A stretch of 64,000 nucleotides of DNA, taken from positions 743,838 to 807,837 of the forward strand of contig CAMXCT020006756.1 of the NCBI GenBank assembly GCA_947184155.2. Direction: 5' to 3'. The translations under genes and the position numbers were made by a program. Positions within the stretch are counted from its first letter, which is position 1. Each line of letters starts with the position of its first letter. This DNA comes from Cladocopium goreaui. Taxonomy: Eukaryota; Sar; Dinophyceae; Suessiales; Symbiodiniaceae. Under the pieces are notes generated by a model. The model did not search any database and was not told where the DNA came from. It was given only the letters and a program-made list of their open reading frames with translations. Shown piece after piece: positions 41,860 through 52,899 of the stretch.

Positions 41860-44857
41860 AATATCACAATTACTCCCAGTTTCTTTCATTCTTGACTTCA
41901 TTCTGACACCAGTATCAGCATTACCAGGCTTTGCCCCAACGGGTCGCCATTGGGTCGCCCTGCCAAGTTCAGACTCCGATGCTTGGCCTTGGGCGCCAAG
42001 GGAATCTAAGGACGGTGCAACAAGTAGCAGGTAGAGCTAAAGACTCAAAAAATCCAAGCACCCCACTGCTCGTTTCACCACCTCAGTACCAAAGGTGGCC
42101 AAGCTTGGTGGGCACACGATCTATAGTTAAGGGTTGGCTGCTTGCATACTGCACCTTTTGAATGAATTCTCACAAAGATGGACACACTGCAAGCCAATGA
42201 ACAGGGAGTCAAGGGGTTTCAGCCAATACTAGGTAAATACGTCCACAGAAATTCAGCAGGAAAATCATTCTCAACTCAAGAGTTCAACCCATTTCCCGGC
42301 ATCCCGGCGGGACGCCATTGAATTGCTTTGCTGGCTGTTCTTCCGCTTCTTCGGCTTCGGTTTGCCTGAAGTTCAAAATTCAAAAGCTGTCGACATGTCG
42401 ACATTGACTTTCTCCTTAGGCTCTGAGAGTCTTTGCCAATCATAAAAAGCTGGACGAGCTGCATAGTGTATGTGCTATGTATGTGCTGTCTATCGATATC
42501 CCTGAAGATTTTGGGATGGTCAAATGGATGCGAATTCCACAAGTGAAAGGGTCAAATCTTGGAAGCATTGATTCATGTACAGTATACCTTGAGTAAACCA
42601 TAGTATACCAATATACCAAAATATATACGTTGTCAAAGGATGTCAAAGGTGATCAAGACAGGCCATCTGAATCTACTCGCTTGGGACCACCAATGAAATT
42701 CTTTTGTCACTTGTCAATCCATAAAACAAATCATCCATTGTGTTTCCAAGGACCAAAATCAAAATTAAATACTCTCTTGACTTTTAACTTTTAACTTTTA
42801 ACGATGTCCTGGAGCAAAAACACGGGAAAAATATGCACCTTGCCATGACCCCGAAAAAGGGTTTCTGATGGTTTACCTTAATGATAGTTGCAAAAACTCA
42901 GGAACATCTATAACAATCCATCATGCTGATTCACAGCCACTTAGCTAAGTCGGTCCTACACTGAGGGCTCTACCAGGCTTCTTTCCACCTTGGTTTCAGG
43001 CTACGAGTAGGATTCCCTTTGTGCTCAAGTTGCTTTCCGCAATGTCACAGGAATCACAGGACAGGAAACAGGGTGATGTCTGCCAATTATGTTTGACAAT
43101 GGTGTGTTTCATCTTACAAATGGAGCAACCATTGCCACCTATCATCCATTCTCGTCCATTGATGGTTAATGGTTAATTATTAATTGTGGTTACACAGGTG
43201 GGGCTAATATTGACCAAGGCCCTGGCCCTTGGCATGCTTAGGCTGCTTGCCTCAAACCCAACATGTTTTGTCCAAGATGCACTGAGAGATGGATCGCAGG
43301 TCTGTCGACGTGCTGCTGAGACATGTGCTTTGTCAGTGTTCAAAGGGCATTAAATAGATTGAGTCAAAGATATATGATGATATATGTTGTTATTAAAACA
43401 TATTCTGAAAACAATGTATAAGAGCCTGCAATATCATGTATACATTTAATGCGTGGTTCCGCGGGTCTTTATGTTCAGAGTACGGATACATACGGATACA
43501 ATCGTTCGATGCAACTTGTTCCAAACGTGTCTTTACAAATCCTGCAATCAGTCAACGATAATCGGATCGGCTTCTTTTCTCTTCCGCATCAATTTGGAAC
43601 TATGGTGCTAGGGTGACTTGGCCGCTGCGCTGGAAAATGCATACGTGCCATGTTGGTTTCAGATTTGTCAACTCCAATTCAGGTCCTTTGAGGTCCAAAG
43701 CATTGTCTCAGAGCCTCAGGAAGCAGCCAAGCAGTAGCAATGCTTCAACTGCACAGTGAAATGGGTCCCATATGGTCCCATGGTAAACGTATCGAGTTGT
43801 TTTTCTCACAGAGACCTTGTATAGAGACATCCTTAGTAGTGTACATCAGTGGGACTGAATGGGGCAGATTGGGGCACACCAACCTGCGCCACCAAGCCGC
43901 TGGCTTCTCATCAAAGATCCTTGGCAGGTCGCCAGGTGGCGATTGGTACTATGTCGTATGTTTTCAAATCATAGCAACTATACAATGAAATCTCTGACTG
44001 CAGAATGGTTTCCTCTCTGACTTGTTGGGTTTTGTGAAATGGTAAAGTGTTTGTGCATTGAAGGAAGTCAAGCTTACGATACAAATGTCCAAGAGAGACA
44101 CACTCTCACACACACACAGCTGATAAAGTACTATTATAATATGTATTATATAATTAAATATACGAACACAATCGAACACATCTGTATATATGCTAATTAC
44201 ATCTAATTACACTGTTCGTATGGTTCGTATGATTCGTACGATTCGTACAGAGGCCCTTCTGATCAAAACATCACAACCACCCCAAAGGCGAAAGCTCAGT
44301 CTGTTCAGTCGTGCTATGATTTGCCATTTGGAACCAAGCTTCGATAGCTGCCATGTGCTGGCTCATGCGGGGGAATGGGATCCTGGCACTGGAGTTTTGT
44401 TGAAGTCAATACTTTTGGGAATCCATTCATGGGCCCTTGAGGATCTTGAGGCCCCTTGTATCATCTTGTATCCCCTTGTCCTCATCGCCAATACCAGATC
44501 GGTCAATATATCGACCACAGCGAACCTTGTTTAAACGATCCGCTACATGGAAGACCCTTCGAGTCTCCATCCCCCATGACTGGAACACGCCCCACGTTTT
44601 CTATGTCCTGTTCAGGGCAATTACACTAGACGACGGTTGGCCCGAGAGCGAAAAAACCGTTTTTCAAGCAGCTCTGAGTATGGTAGTCGTAAAAAATAGT
44701 CGGTGATAGGTTGGTGAATTTTATATGAGCTATGGAGGGGTAAGTTGTGAAAAGTAAGATTGATTAAGAAGAGGATACATGTGACAACCCATGCATATGC
44801 ACTGTGCTGCTTGGTAAAGGGCATCATATGACACGTGTCTTGCAACCACAGAGAGAC
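41860..44857. other. Intergenic DNA, no supported gene
   Basis: No exon-like structure was found. A short triplicated cttttaa word is at 42779-42802, and a tttcgta/attcgta repeat is at 44215-44250. Confidence 0.45.
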
Positions 44858-44911
44858 ATAGATAGAGAGAAAGGGAGAGAGAGAGAGAGAGAGATAGAGA
44901 GAGAGAGAGGG

Positions 44912-44942
<31 letters not shown>

Positions 44943-44973
44943 GAAAGAAAGAGGGAGAGAGAGAGAGAGAGCA
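44858..44973. repeat. GA dinucleotide microsatellite
   Basis: About 115 bp of (GA)n with GGGA and AAAG interruptions; a purine-only plus strand that could form triplex DNA. Confidence 0.97.
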
Positions 44974-45117
44974 GGGTCTTCTGTTGTTAGTATTGAGACA
45001 CTATATTGCAAGACAATATATTAAAGATGTATTTTAGGCAGGCGAGACAAGTAGTATCAAGACAATATATTACAAGTACAAAACACTAGTTTGCATCCTA
45101 TCCTTCGTATTGTTTTT

Positions 45118-47872
45118 CACACGCAGACGCTTTTGCACAGAAGCTATTACACACAGACGCATTTACACACAGACGCTTTTACACACAGACGCTTTTACAC
45201 ACAGACGCTTTTACACACAGACGCTTTTACACACAGACGCTTTTTACACACAGGCTCTTTTACACACAGACGCTTTTACACACAGAGACTTTTACACACA
45301 GACGCTTTTACACACAAGCGCTTTTACACACAGACGCTTTTACACACAGACGCTTTTACACACAGACGCTTTTACACACAGACGCTTTTACACACAGACG
45401 CTTTTACACACAACACTTTCACACACAGAGGCTTTTACACACAGAAGCTTTTACACACAGAGGCTTTTATACACAGAAGCTTTTACACACAGACGCTTTT
45501 ACACACAGAAGCTTTTACACACAGACGCTTTTACACACAGACGCTTTTACACACAGACGCTTTTACACACAGACACTTTTACACGCAGACGCTTTTATAC
45601 ACAGGCGCTTTTACAGGCAGATGCTTTTACACGCAAAGACTTTCACAGACGCGTTTACACACAGACCCTTTTACACACAGACCCTTTTACACACAGACGC
45701 TTTTACACAACACTTTCACACACAGAGGCTTTTACACACAGAAGCTTTTACACACACAGGCTTTTATACACAGAAGCTTTTACACACAGACACTTTTACA
45801 CACAGAAGCTTTTACACACAGGCGCTTTTACACACAGACGCTTTTACACACAGACACTTTTACACACAGACGATTTTACACACAGGCGCTTTTACACGCA
45901 GGTGCTTTTACACACAGGAGCTTTTACACACAGACACTTTTACACACAAACGCTTTTACACACAGACCCTTTTACACACAGACACTTTTACACACAGACG
46001 CTTTTACACACAGAAGCTTTTACACACAGACACTTTTACACACAACACTTTCACACACAGAGGCTTTTACACACAGAAGCTTTTACACACAGGCGCTTTT
46101 ACACACAGACGCTTTTACACACAGACACTTTTACACACAACACTTTCACACACACAGAGGCTTTTACACACAGAAGCTTTTACACACAGGCGCTTTTACA
46201 CACAGACGCTTTTACACACAGACGCTTTTACACACAGACGATTTTACACACAGACGCTTTTACACACAGACGCTTTTACACACAGACGCCTTTACACACA
46301 GACACTTTTACACACAGACGCCTTTACACACAGACACTTTTACACACAGACGCTTTTTACACACAGACACTTTTTACACACAGACGCTTTGACACACAAA
46401 CACATTTACACACAGACGCTTTTACACACAGACGCTTTTTACACACAGACGCTTTTTACACACAGACGCTTTGACACACAGACGCTTTTACACACAGACG
46501 CTTTTACACACAGACGCTTTTACACACAGACGCTTTTACACACACGCTTTTACACACAGACGCTTTTACACACAGACGCACTTTTACACGCACCACACAG
46601 GCTCTTTTACACACAGACGCTTTTACACACAACACTTTCACACACAGAGGCTTTTACACACAGAAGCTTTTACACACAGAGGCTTTTACACACAGAAGCT
46701 TTTACACACAGAGGCTTTTACACACATAAGCTTTTACACACAGGCGCTTTTACACACAGACGCTTTTACACACAGACTTTTACACACAGCTTTTACACAC
46801 AGACGATTTTACACACAGACGCTTTTACACACAGACGCTTTTACACACAGACCCTTTTACACACAGACGCTTTTACACACAATTACACACGACGCTTTTA
46901 CACACAGACACTTTTACACACAGACGCTTTTACACACAGACACTTTTACACACAGACACTTTTACACACAGAGGCTTTTACACACAGACGCTTTTACACA
47001 CAGACACTTTTACACACACGCTTTTACACAGACGCTTTTACACACAGACGCTTTTACACACAGACGATTTTACACACAGAAACTTTTACACACAGAAGTT
47101 ACCAAACAGAGGCTTTTACACACAGAAGCTTGTTACCCACAGCGCTTTTTACACACAGACGCTTGTACACACACCAAAATACAAACACAGCGACAAAAGC
47201 CGTAGCAAACAAAGCCGGAAGAACCGTAGTCCCGCTTGGGGTGCGATGGCACCCAGGACCGAGTGCGCTGGTTTTCCCCTCCCCTAAGCTTTTACACACA
47301 GACGCTTTTACACACACAGACGCTTTTACACACAGACACTTTTACACCGAGACCCTTTTACGCACAGACGCTTTTGCACCCAGAAGCTTTTACACGCAGA
47401 AGCTTTTACACATAGACGCTTTTACACACAGGCGCTTTTACACACAGACGCTTTTACACACAGACACTTTTACACCCAGACGCTTTTACACACAGACGCT
47501 TTTACACACAGACGATTTTACACACAGACGCTTTTACACACAGACGCTTTTACACACAGACGCTTTTACACACAGACGCTTTTTACACGCAGGCGCTTTT
47601 ACACACAGAAGCTTTTACACACAGACGCTTTTGCACACAGACCCTTTTACACACAGACGCTTTTACACACAGACGCTTTTTTACACACAGGCTCTTTTAC
47701 ACACAGAGACTTTTACACACAGAGGCTTTTACCCGCAGAGACTTTTTACACACAGACACTTTTTACACACAGACGCTTTGACACACACAGACGCTTTTAC
47801 ACACAGACGCTTTTACATTACACACAAAGCTTTTACACACAGGCGCTGGTTACACACAGACGCTTTTTACAC
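45118..47872. repeat. 16-bp minisatellite, ~170 copies
   Basis: The unit is ttttacacacagacgc with common variants at positions 12-16 (agaagc, agaggc, agacac, aggcgc) and an occasional ctttcacacacagagg. Sixteen is not a multiple of three, so each plus-strand frame cycles through the same 16-residue peptide and contains no stop codon; this creates frames of 433, 454 and 760 codons. These are not genes. Variants recur in blocks (for example around 45411, 45711 and 46044), suggesting higher-order duplication. Confidence 0.97.
47164..47287. other. Unique insert interrupting the minisatellite
   Basis: About 120 bp of non-repeat, GC-richer sequence (containing gcttggggtgcgatggcacc) splits the 16-bp array. 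It may be an inserted or captured fragment; no coding feature recognised. Confidence 0.6.
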
Positions 47873-47873
47873 C

Positions 47874-48268
47874 GTCCATGTCGTGCTAAAGGGTTGGGCT
47901 TGACCACGTAAAAATCGCAATTTTTTTTCCTCAGTTTTTGACGTCCAACGTCCATTTCGTGCGAAAGGGTTGCGCGGGACACCTCAAAGTCGCAATTTTT
48001 CCTCAGTTTTTGACGTCCAACGTCCATTTCGTGCGAAAGGGTTGCGATGGACAAAGTAAAATCGCAATTTTACCTCAGTTTTTGGCGTCCAACGTCCATT
48101 TCGTGCGAAAGGGTTGCGCGGGACACTTCAAAATTGCAATTTTTCCCCAGTTTTTAACGTCCAACGTCCATTTCGTGCGAAAGGGTTGCCGGCGACGCTT
48201 CAAAATCGCAATTTTACCTAGGTTTTGGACGTCCAACGTCCATTTCGTGCGAAAGGGTTGCGTTTCGT
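47874..48268. repeat. 72-bp tandem array, six copies
   Basis: Copies start at 47874, 47950, 48022, 48094, 48166 and 48238 (spacings 76, 72, 72, 72, 72). A ~31-bp core (gtccatttcgtgcgaaaggg within it) is nearly invariant and the other ~41 bp vary. Because 72 is 24 codons, frames stay open on both strands: TSNVHFVRKGC on plus and QPFRTKWTLDV on minus. Spacers are related to each other, so this is a satellite rather than a CRISPR. Confidence 0.95.
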
Positions 48269-48335
48269 GGCGCTCCGGCGGCACCGCCCCCACCGCCCCC
48301 GCCTTAAGAGAGAATAGAAGAAGAGCGAGAGGAGA

Positions 48336-48722
48336 TCTGCAGATGTGAAGGTCTGAAGATCTAGATCTGCAGGTGTGAGGGTGTGAAGATCTAGATCTGC
48401 AGATGTGAGGGTGTGAAGATCTAGATCTGCAGGTGTGAGGGTGTGAAGATCTAGATCTGCAGGTGTGAAGGTGTGAAGATCTAGATCTGCAGATGTGAGG
48501 GTGTGAAGATCTAGATCTGCAGGTGTGAAGGTGTGAAGATCTAGATCTGCAGGTGTGAGGGTGTGAAGATGTAGATCTGCAGATGTGAGGGTGTGAAGAT
48601 CTAGATCTGCAGATGTGAGGGTGTGAAGATCTAGATCTGCAGGTGTGAAGGTGCGAAGATCTAGATCTGCAGATGTGAGGGTGTGAAGATCTAGATCTGC
48701 AGATGTGAGGGTGTGAAGATCT
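48336..48722. repeat. 30-bp tandem array, ~13 copies
   Basis: The unit contains agatctagatctgcag followed by gtgtgagggtgtga, with a/g and a/g alternation at two main sites. The agatctagatct part is palindromic. Thirty is ten codons, so the minus strand reads a decapeptide repeat, LDLHTLTSAD with SA/PA and TL/TF variants, inside a 214-codon frame (48862-48218). No evidence of a real protein beyond frame maintenance. Confidence 0.95.
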
Positions 48723-49239
48723 AGTATAACGGCTGCTTTTTTACGAAGAACCCTTCGCAGGCGCTCTCGGGAATAAAAATGACGCTGCTTCTGGGAACAG
48801 TTGCGGCCATCGACCAGAACAAGGCATGCAACATGTTCAACACTTATAGTGTCATTTAACAAAGCAACTTACTTGTAGCATCCACAAGGATAGCTGGAAA
48901 TCAGCTTGCAATCAAGATGCGTAGCGCATAAGCGACCTGGGCTGAATTCGACTTCTAAACCTAATGCACATGTGTTGATTGGGTCAAAGATATTCAAGCC
49001 TGACTGCAGTCTTCATGCATCAACAAAAGGTGTTCGTCCCACCGTTCAAAAGGCTTCCTTAAAGCCAGGTAAGTTGCAGTCTCAAGGCATCTTCAGCAGA
49101 AGATCTAGTCCTGATGAAAGCAGGCAAGTGTTGCGCAGCAGAACTCCAATCCACAGATCCAAGCATTTTCTAGACTCCCTAGACTCTTTGACTAGCAAGA
49201 CTAGCGGCAAGTATGTCTGCTTACATTGAAATCCTCTTG

Positions 49240-49400
49240 CTATTCATGGCTTAAGTGAACCAGTTCGATCTCGGCAAAACCGCTGAAGCAAGTAGAACTG
49301 AAGGTTGACTGCCTAGGCCCCGACTGTGGCTCGTCATCCTCAATGCGACAACGCTTGGCAAAGTCCTGGCTGTATGGAGACATTGCAGGTTGTAATCCTG
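49240..49400 (-). CDS. Candidate 3'-terminal exon, unidentified host gene
   Basis: The minus strand reads SPYSQDFAKRCRIEDDEPQ and continues to a TAG at 49242-49240. Composition looks coding and the local arrangement fits the last exon of the gene whose other exon candidates lie between 50.4 and 56.6 kb. Acceptor not fixed. Confidence 0.35.
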
Positions 49401-50393
49401 GCCGAAAATGAAGGAATTTGATCAAACCTTCTCAGTCAGCAATAAATAAAGTTACATATGTAGGAACAGATAGAACGATTAGAGTAGACTAGAGTAGACT
49501 AGGCTACACTAGATTAGCTTTGGATTGAATTGGATTCGATTAGTGATAGATCAATAGATAGACAGATAATAATAGGAAGATAGATAGATCGGATAGATAG
49601 TATGTGTCATACGGAAAAGCAAACAAAATATCAGTCTGAAAAGTGACATAAAGATACATAAAGTGACTATGATGCCACTTCAATTATTCACAACACCCAA
49701 ATCCAATCAGCACAGGATTTCACTGAGGCTCCTGGGGATCCAACTCACAGTTGTTCAGTTGAGGCAGCTGCTCGGTTCCGCTTGCCCGTTTCATGGCGGG
49801 ATGTGTTTTGCCCAGGTTGGATCTGTAGGGATATCTTGCAAGGGGAATGTACATGAATGTACGATACAGTATGTGTTATAGTGGCCATACATTTTGGATA
49901 AGTGCAAAATGTGAGAGGAAGCAACAATCTTCTGTTGAGAGTTGAGATGAGAAGCTACTATTTGTGGACGAATACGAGCTGCCCAACTACTGTTGAACCA
50001 CAGGAGTGGTCACAACACCACATCACAAACGTCAAAAATCTATTATGTTTGTGTCTTTGCATCGGCCAGGCACTTCTATTCAAGACTGTCAGTCGTGAAT
50101 CTTTGGAGATGTTCAGTAAAAAAATGTAAAAACTGTGCTGGTGTCTGCTCAATATGTGCCAGCGTGCACTCGAACACACTGCTCAGGAATGCACAGCAGG
50201 TTTCTGAATCCGTGCAAAACGCCAGACAGTTTACCATCTATGTCTATAACTGGTCTGAAACTCTGAAATGGAGATTCCAACATCCGAAATGGTCCGAATG
50301 TCTGGACAAGACATGTTTGGCATGGCATGGCATGGCTACTTCCGGTTTCCCCCAGCTACGCCCCAGCTTCGTTTTAAGCGCTGGACTCACAGG

Positions 50394-50438
50394 AGGTCCA
50401 AAAACCTCCAACCACTCCTGATCCTTGGAAGGGTCCTG
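50394..50438 (-). CDS. Candidate 45-bp exon, unidentified host gene
   Basis: An ATTTCAG acceptor, 15 codons (DPSKDQEWLEVFGPP) and a consensus GTGAGT donor. The good splice signals support it. Function unknown. Confidence 0.45.
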
Positions 50439-50651
50439 AAATGCCGAACTGGAATGGACGTGTTTGCATACCACACATGATGCCACACATGTATCACGGG
50501 TGGGTGCTTTCAGTAGTGAAAACCGCGTTCAAATTGCAAGCCTGCATTTGGCAATTTCCAAACAAACAACAATAATTTCAACAAATCCACTCTGATTGAT
50601 GAAGGCAATCTCCCTGTGAGTTGCAATAGTTCAGTATCCCATCAAACAAAC

Positions 50652-50755
50652 CTGGTGGGTAGCACATAAAGATCGGACTCTTCACCGTTGTGGAAAGGAT
50701 TGTCCTCTCCACGAGCTGCGTAGTTCGCCAACCGCTCTTCTTGACCTTGAGCCAT
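50652..50755 (-). CDS. Exon reading (MA)QGQEERLANYAARGEDN, possible first exon
   Basis: A frame of 34 codons plus two bases runs from ATG 50755 to an AG|GTTTGT donor, rich in Glu/Asn/Asp (HNGEESDLYVLPT). It may be a first exon (ATGGCTCAAG) or an internal exon entered at CTCAAG|GT. The sequence ATGGCTCAAG also resembles the spliced-leader tail. Protein not recognised. Confidence 0.5.
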
Positions 50756-51109
50756 GCAAACCATACATGGATTCCGCATGGTATGGTTGAGGTATGCCCA
50801 ACCTGTCAGTGTTGTCATACTGTCCATTTCGGATATGCCCCTATCATCCCCTATCACTTTCCAAGATTTCGTATTGACTAGCTGGCCACTGGAGTTCATA
50901 TTGTAGACATGAAATATGATATGATACAACAGCACACATACATCGGTGAAATGTCTGTAGGATCATCAAACAGGAAATATGGAAATATATGGACATGCTG
51001 TGAGTCAAGACCTTGAATTCCCGTGGTGTCGTGGCAAACAGACCACTTACATCTACTTACAGACCACTTACTGCAAACCTTCACATAGCCACCTTGGGAT
51101 ACCTTGGGC

Positions 51110-51215
51110 ATCATTGATCCCTTGGATCCCTTGGATCCCTTGGATCATTTGATTGTGAGTGTTGCAGCCAAGGGATCCCCGGGATCGGAAGGATCCGCAA
51201 GGGGGATCCTGGGGA
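51110..51215. repeat. GGATCC-rich decamer repeat
   Basis: Three copies of ggatcccttg are followed by further ggatcc and gggatc words. It is local low-complexity sequence in the intron after the exon at 51221. Confidence 0.7.
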
Positions 51216-51220
51216 TCGAC

Positions 51221-51297
51221 TTGGAGGCCCGGCTCAGCATGTTCCCTCGCAAGCCTTTGAAACGGTTCATCCTCCACCTGCGTTGTGCAGCCGAACC
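51221..51297 (-). CDS. Candidate exon FGCTTQVEDEPFQRLAR..., unidentified host gene
   Basis: The exon is entered at CTAAG|GG and ends at CAA|GTCGAT, two bases plus 25 codons (VEDEPFQRLAREHAEPGLQ). It joins in phase (1+2) with the exon at 51701-51600, giving ...CHRDAGFGCTTQ. Function unknown. Confidence 0.45.
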
Positions 51298-51599
51298 CTT
51301 AGGCGACTACGAAATGGAGAGGTGAAAACATGATTGATTCATATTGATTCATGCTATCAGTAAGCAACATGTGCACCAAGCAAAGAATCTCAGATCTATT
51401 CACAGAAAGTGTTTCAACAGAGATGTCCAAAGCCAGCTGCCCTCACTGCCCCACATCATTTTTCTGCGGGAAGCAAGTCATGAGCCTGCTATGACCATAG
51501 AAATACATGAAGTTTGTTGCAATCTGCATCAACATGTTGCCCCGTTTATGGATAGAGAGGCCAGCAAGTAACAAATGCATTGCCACGATTTGTTCTCAC

Positions 51600-51701
51600 C
51601 TGCATCTCTATGGCACTCTGAGACAACTTCGAAGACACGCTTAAATTTAAACAATTCACCGGTCTGGTCACGTGGCTGCGGCACATCCAAATCATCAAAT
51701 T
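51600..51701 (-). CDS. Exon FDDLDVPQPRDQTGELFKF..., unidentified host gene
   Basis: An ATTTCAG acceptor, two bases, 33 codons and one base, then a strong GTGAGA donor. The peptide FDDLDVPQPRDQTGELFKFK is followed by RVFEVVSECHRDA. Splice signals and composition are both convincing, but I do not recognise the protein. Confidence 0.6.
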
Positions 51702-52059
51702 CTGAAATATCAAGGTCAAACTAGGGAAGACACTACAATACTCAGTTACTCAAATATGCCCACAGGATCCACATGGATCCAATATGGATCCAACATAATC
51801 ACCACAGGAACTGATATTTGCTTCAGCACACAAATACAGTACTAGTCTCCATGTCTCAATATGTCTCAATTCCGCGGTTGTTCAAAAACTGTTCATCTCA
51901 TATGCAAACGTATCCTCACTAGGGATTTTCAATGATTTCAGTTCAGAAACGGCACCAAACACACCAACCGAATCTGGATGTGACAGAACCACAGAACCAC
52001 TACATCAACATTGCATTCAAACACTGCACATGCGCTTTCACTGCTTGAAGAGTCTGCCT

Positions 52060-52185
52060 GACCACAATGGAATCGATTGCTGTCGAAGAGAACTCGGGAA
52101 TCCGCCTTTTCTGCAAATTGAAGTGGCCGTAAAAATTGTTGTTGCAAGGCAAGGTGCCACTACGGATCACCACGGCATATGTAAG
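52060..52185 (-). CDS. Candidate exon LTYAVVIRSGTLPCNN..., unidentified host gene
   Basis: After a TTTGTAG acceptor the frame is open in phase 0 (LTYAVVIRSGTLPCNNNFYG) and could end at a GTCAG|GCAGAC GC donor near 52055. It would continue in phase from the exon at 52870-52796. Moderate evidence only. Confidence 0.35.
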
Positions 52186-52795
52186 CTACAAATATTGTCC
52201 AGAGTGTTGAAAGTTTTCCTGGGCAATACACTTGCTCAAAACCCAAACAGCATTCACAAAATCAGCACCTTGATTTTGCAGAGATAGCAGGTTTGATTCA
52301 TCGTGCACACACACAGAACACAAAACCAAGAAAAAGTGACGTAACCCATCCAGGCAACTTTTCTGGTACAAACCGCCTCATGAAACGCAGCACCATCACA
52401 TACAGTCTTTAAAACATGTCTCTGCACCTTGAAGCTGAGTGTCAATAAAAACATGTTTCAAACAACCAGTCCTGCTGCAGAATCGCATCCTACTGTAACA
52501 TTTTCCAATTCACAGCATCAACATCTTCTCGCCACTGAGATGTTGATGCTATTGCAAGTTCTCTCGTGTCACACGAGTAACCCAGGAGGATAAACAAAAA
52601 TGAGCATGTCAAGCTCCAAGACATGATAATGATCTCATATATGATCTCATATGTGGGTTATGCTTCCAACTCCCAAGATTTCTCAAATCCATTGAAATCC
52701 AGTAAAATCCAAGGAATCCAATATCTTCCAATATCAGTCAATATCCAAACTGCTTTCCCAGGCAACCATCGGGGGCCTGGCCTCACGTGCAGCAC

Positions 52796-52870
52796 CTGTC
52801 GCGCCTCTTGGGTGGTGGCCTCCACACGTTTCGCGGCAAGGCCCTGCAGTTCATCCAGTAACGGCAAGGC
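52796..52870 (-). CDS. Coiled-coil exon ALPLLDELQGLAAKRVEATT..., unidentified host gene
   Basis: A CTCCCAG acceptor, 25 codons in phase 0 ending ...QEARQ, and a CAG|GTGCTG donor. Heptad-like hydrophobic spacing suggests a coiled coil. It resembles in style the exon at 56628-56512 (also ending in Ala/Glu-rich helices), so both may belong to one gene. Confidence 0.55.
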
Positions 52871-52899
52871 CTGGGAGTGACTCGGAGTGATCAGGGCCT

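Noticed and set aside
45091-47903. Three overlapping plus-strand ORFs of 433, 454 and 760 codons
   Set aside because: They arise only because the 16-bp repeat unit has no stop in any phase; the peptides are the same repeat read in three frames.
47874-48268. CRISPR-like alternation of a conserved ~31-bp core and ~41-bp variable parts
   Set aside because: The variable parts are clearly related to each other, there are no cas genes, and the DNA is eukaryotic; it is a 72-bp satellite.
49262-49275. ggttcgatc-like words as possible tRNA T-arms
   Set aside because: No cloverleaf or anticodon arm could be built around any such word in the window.
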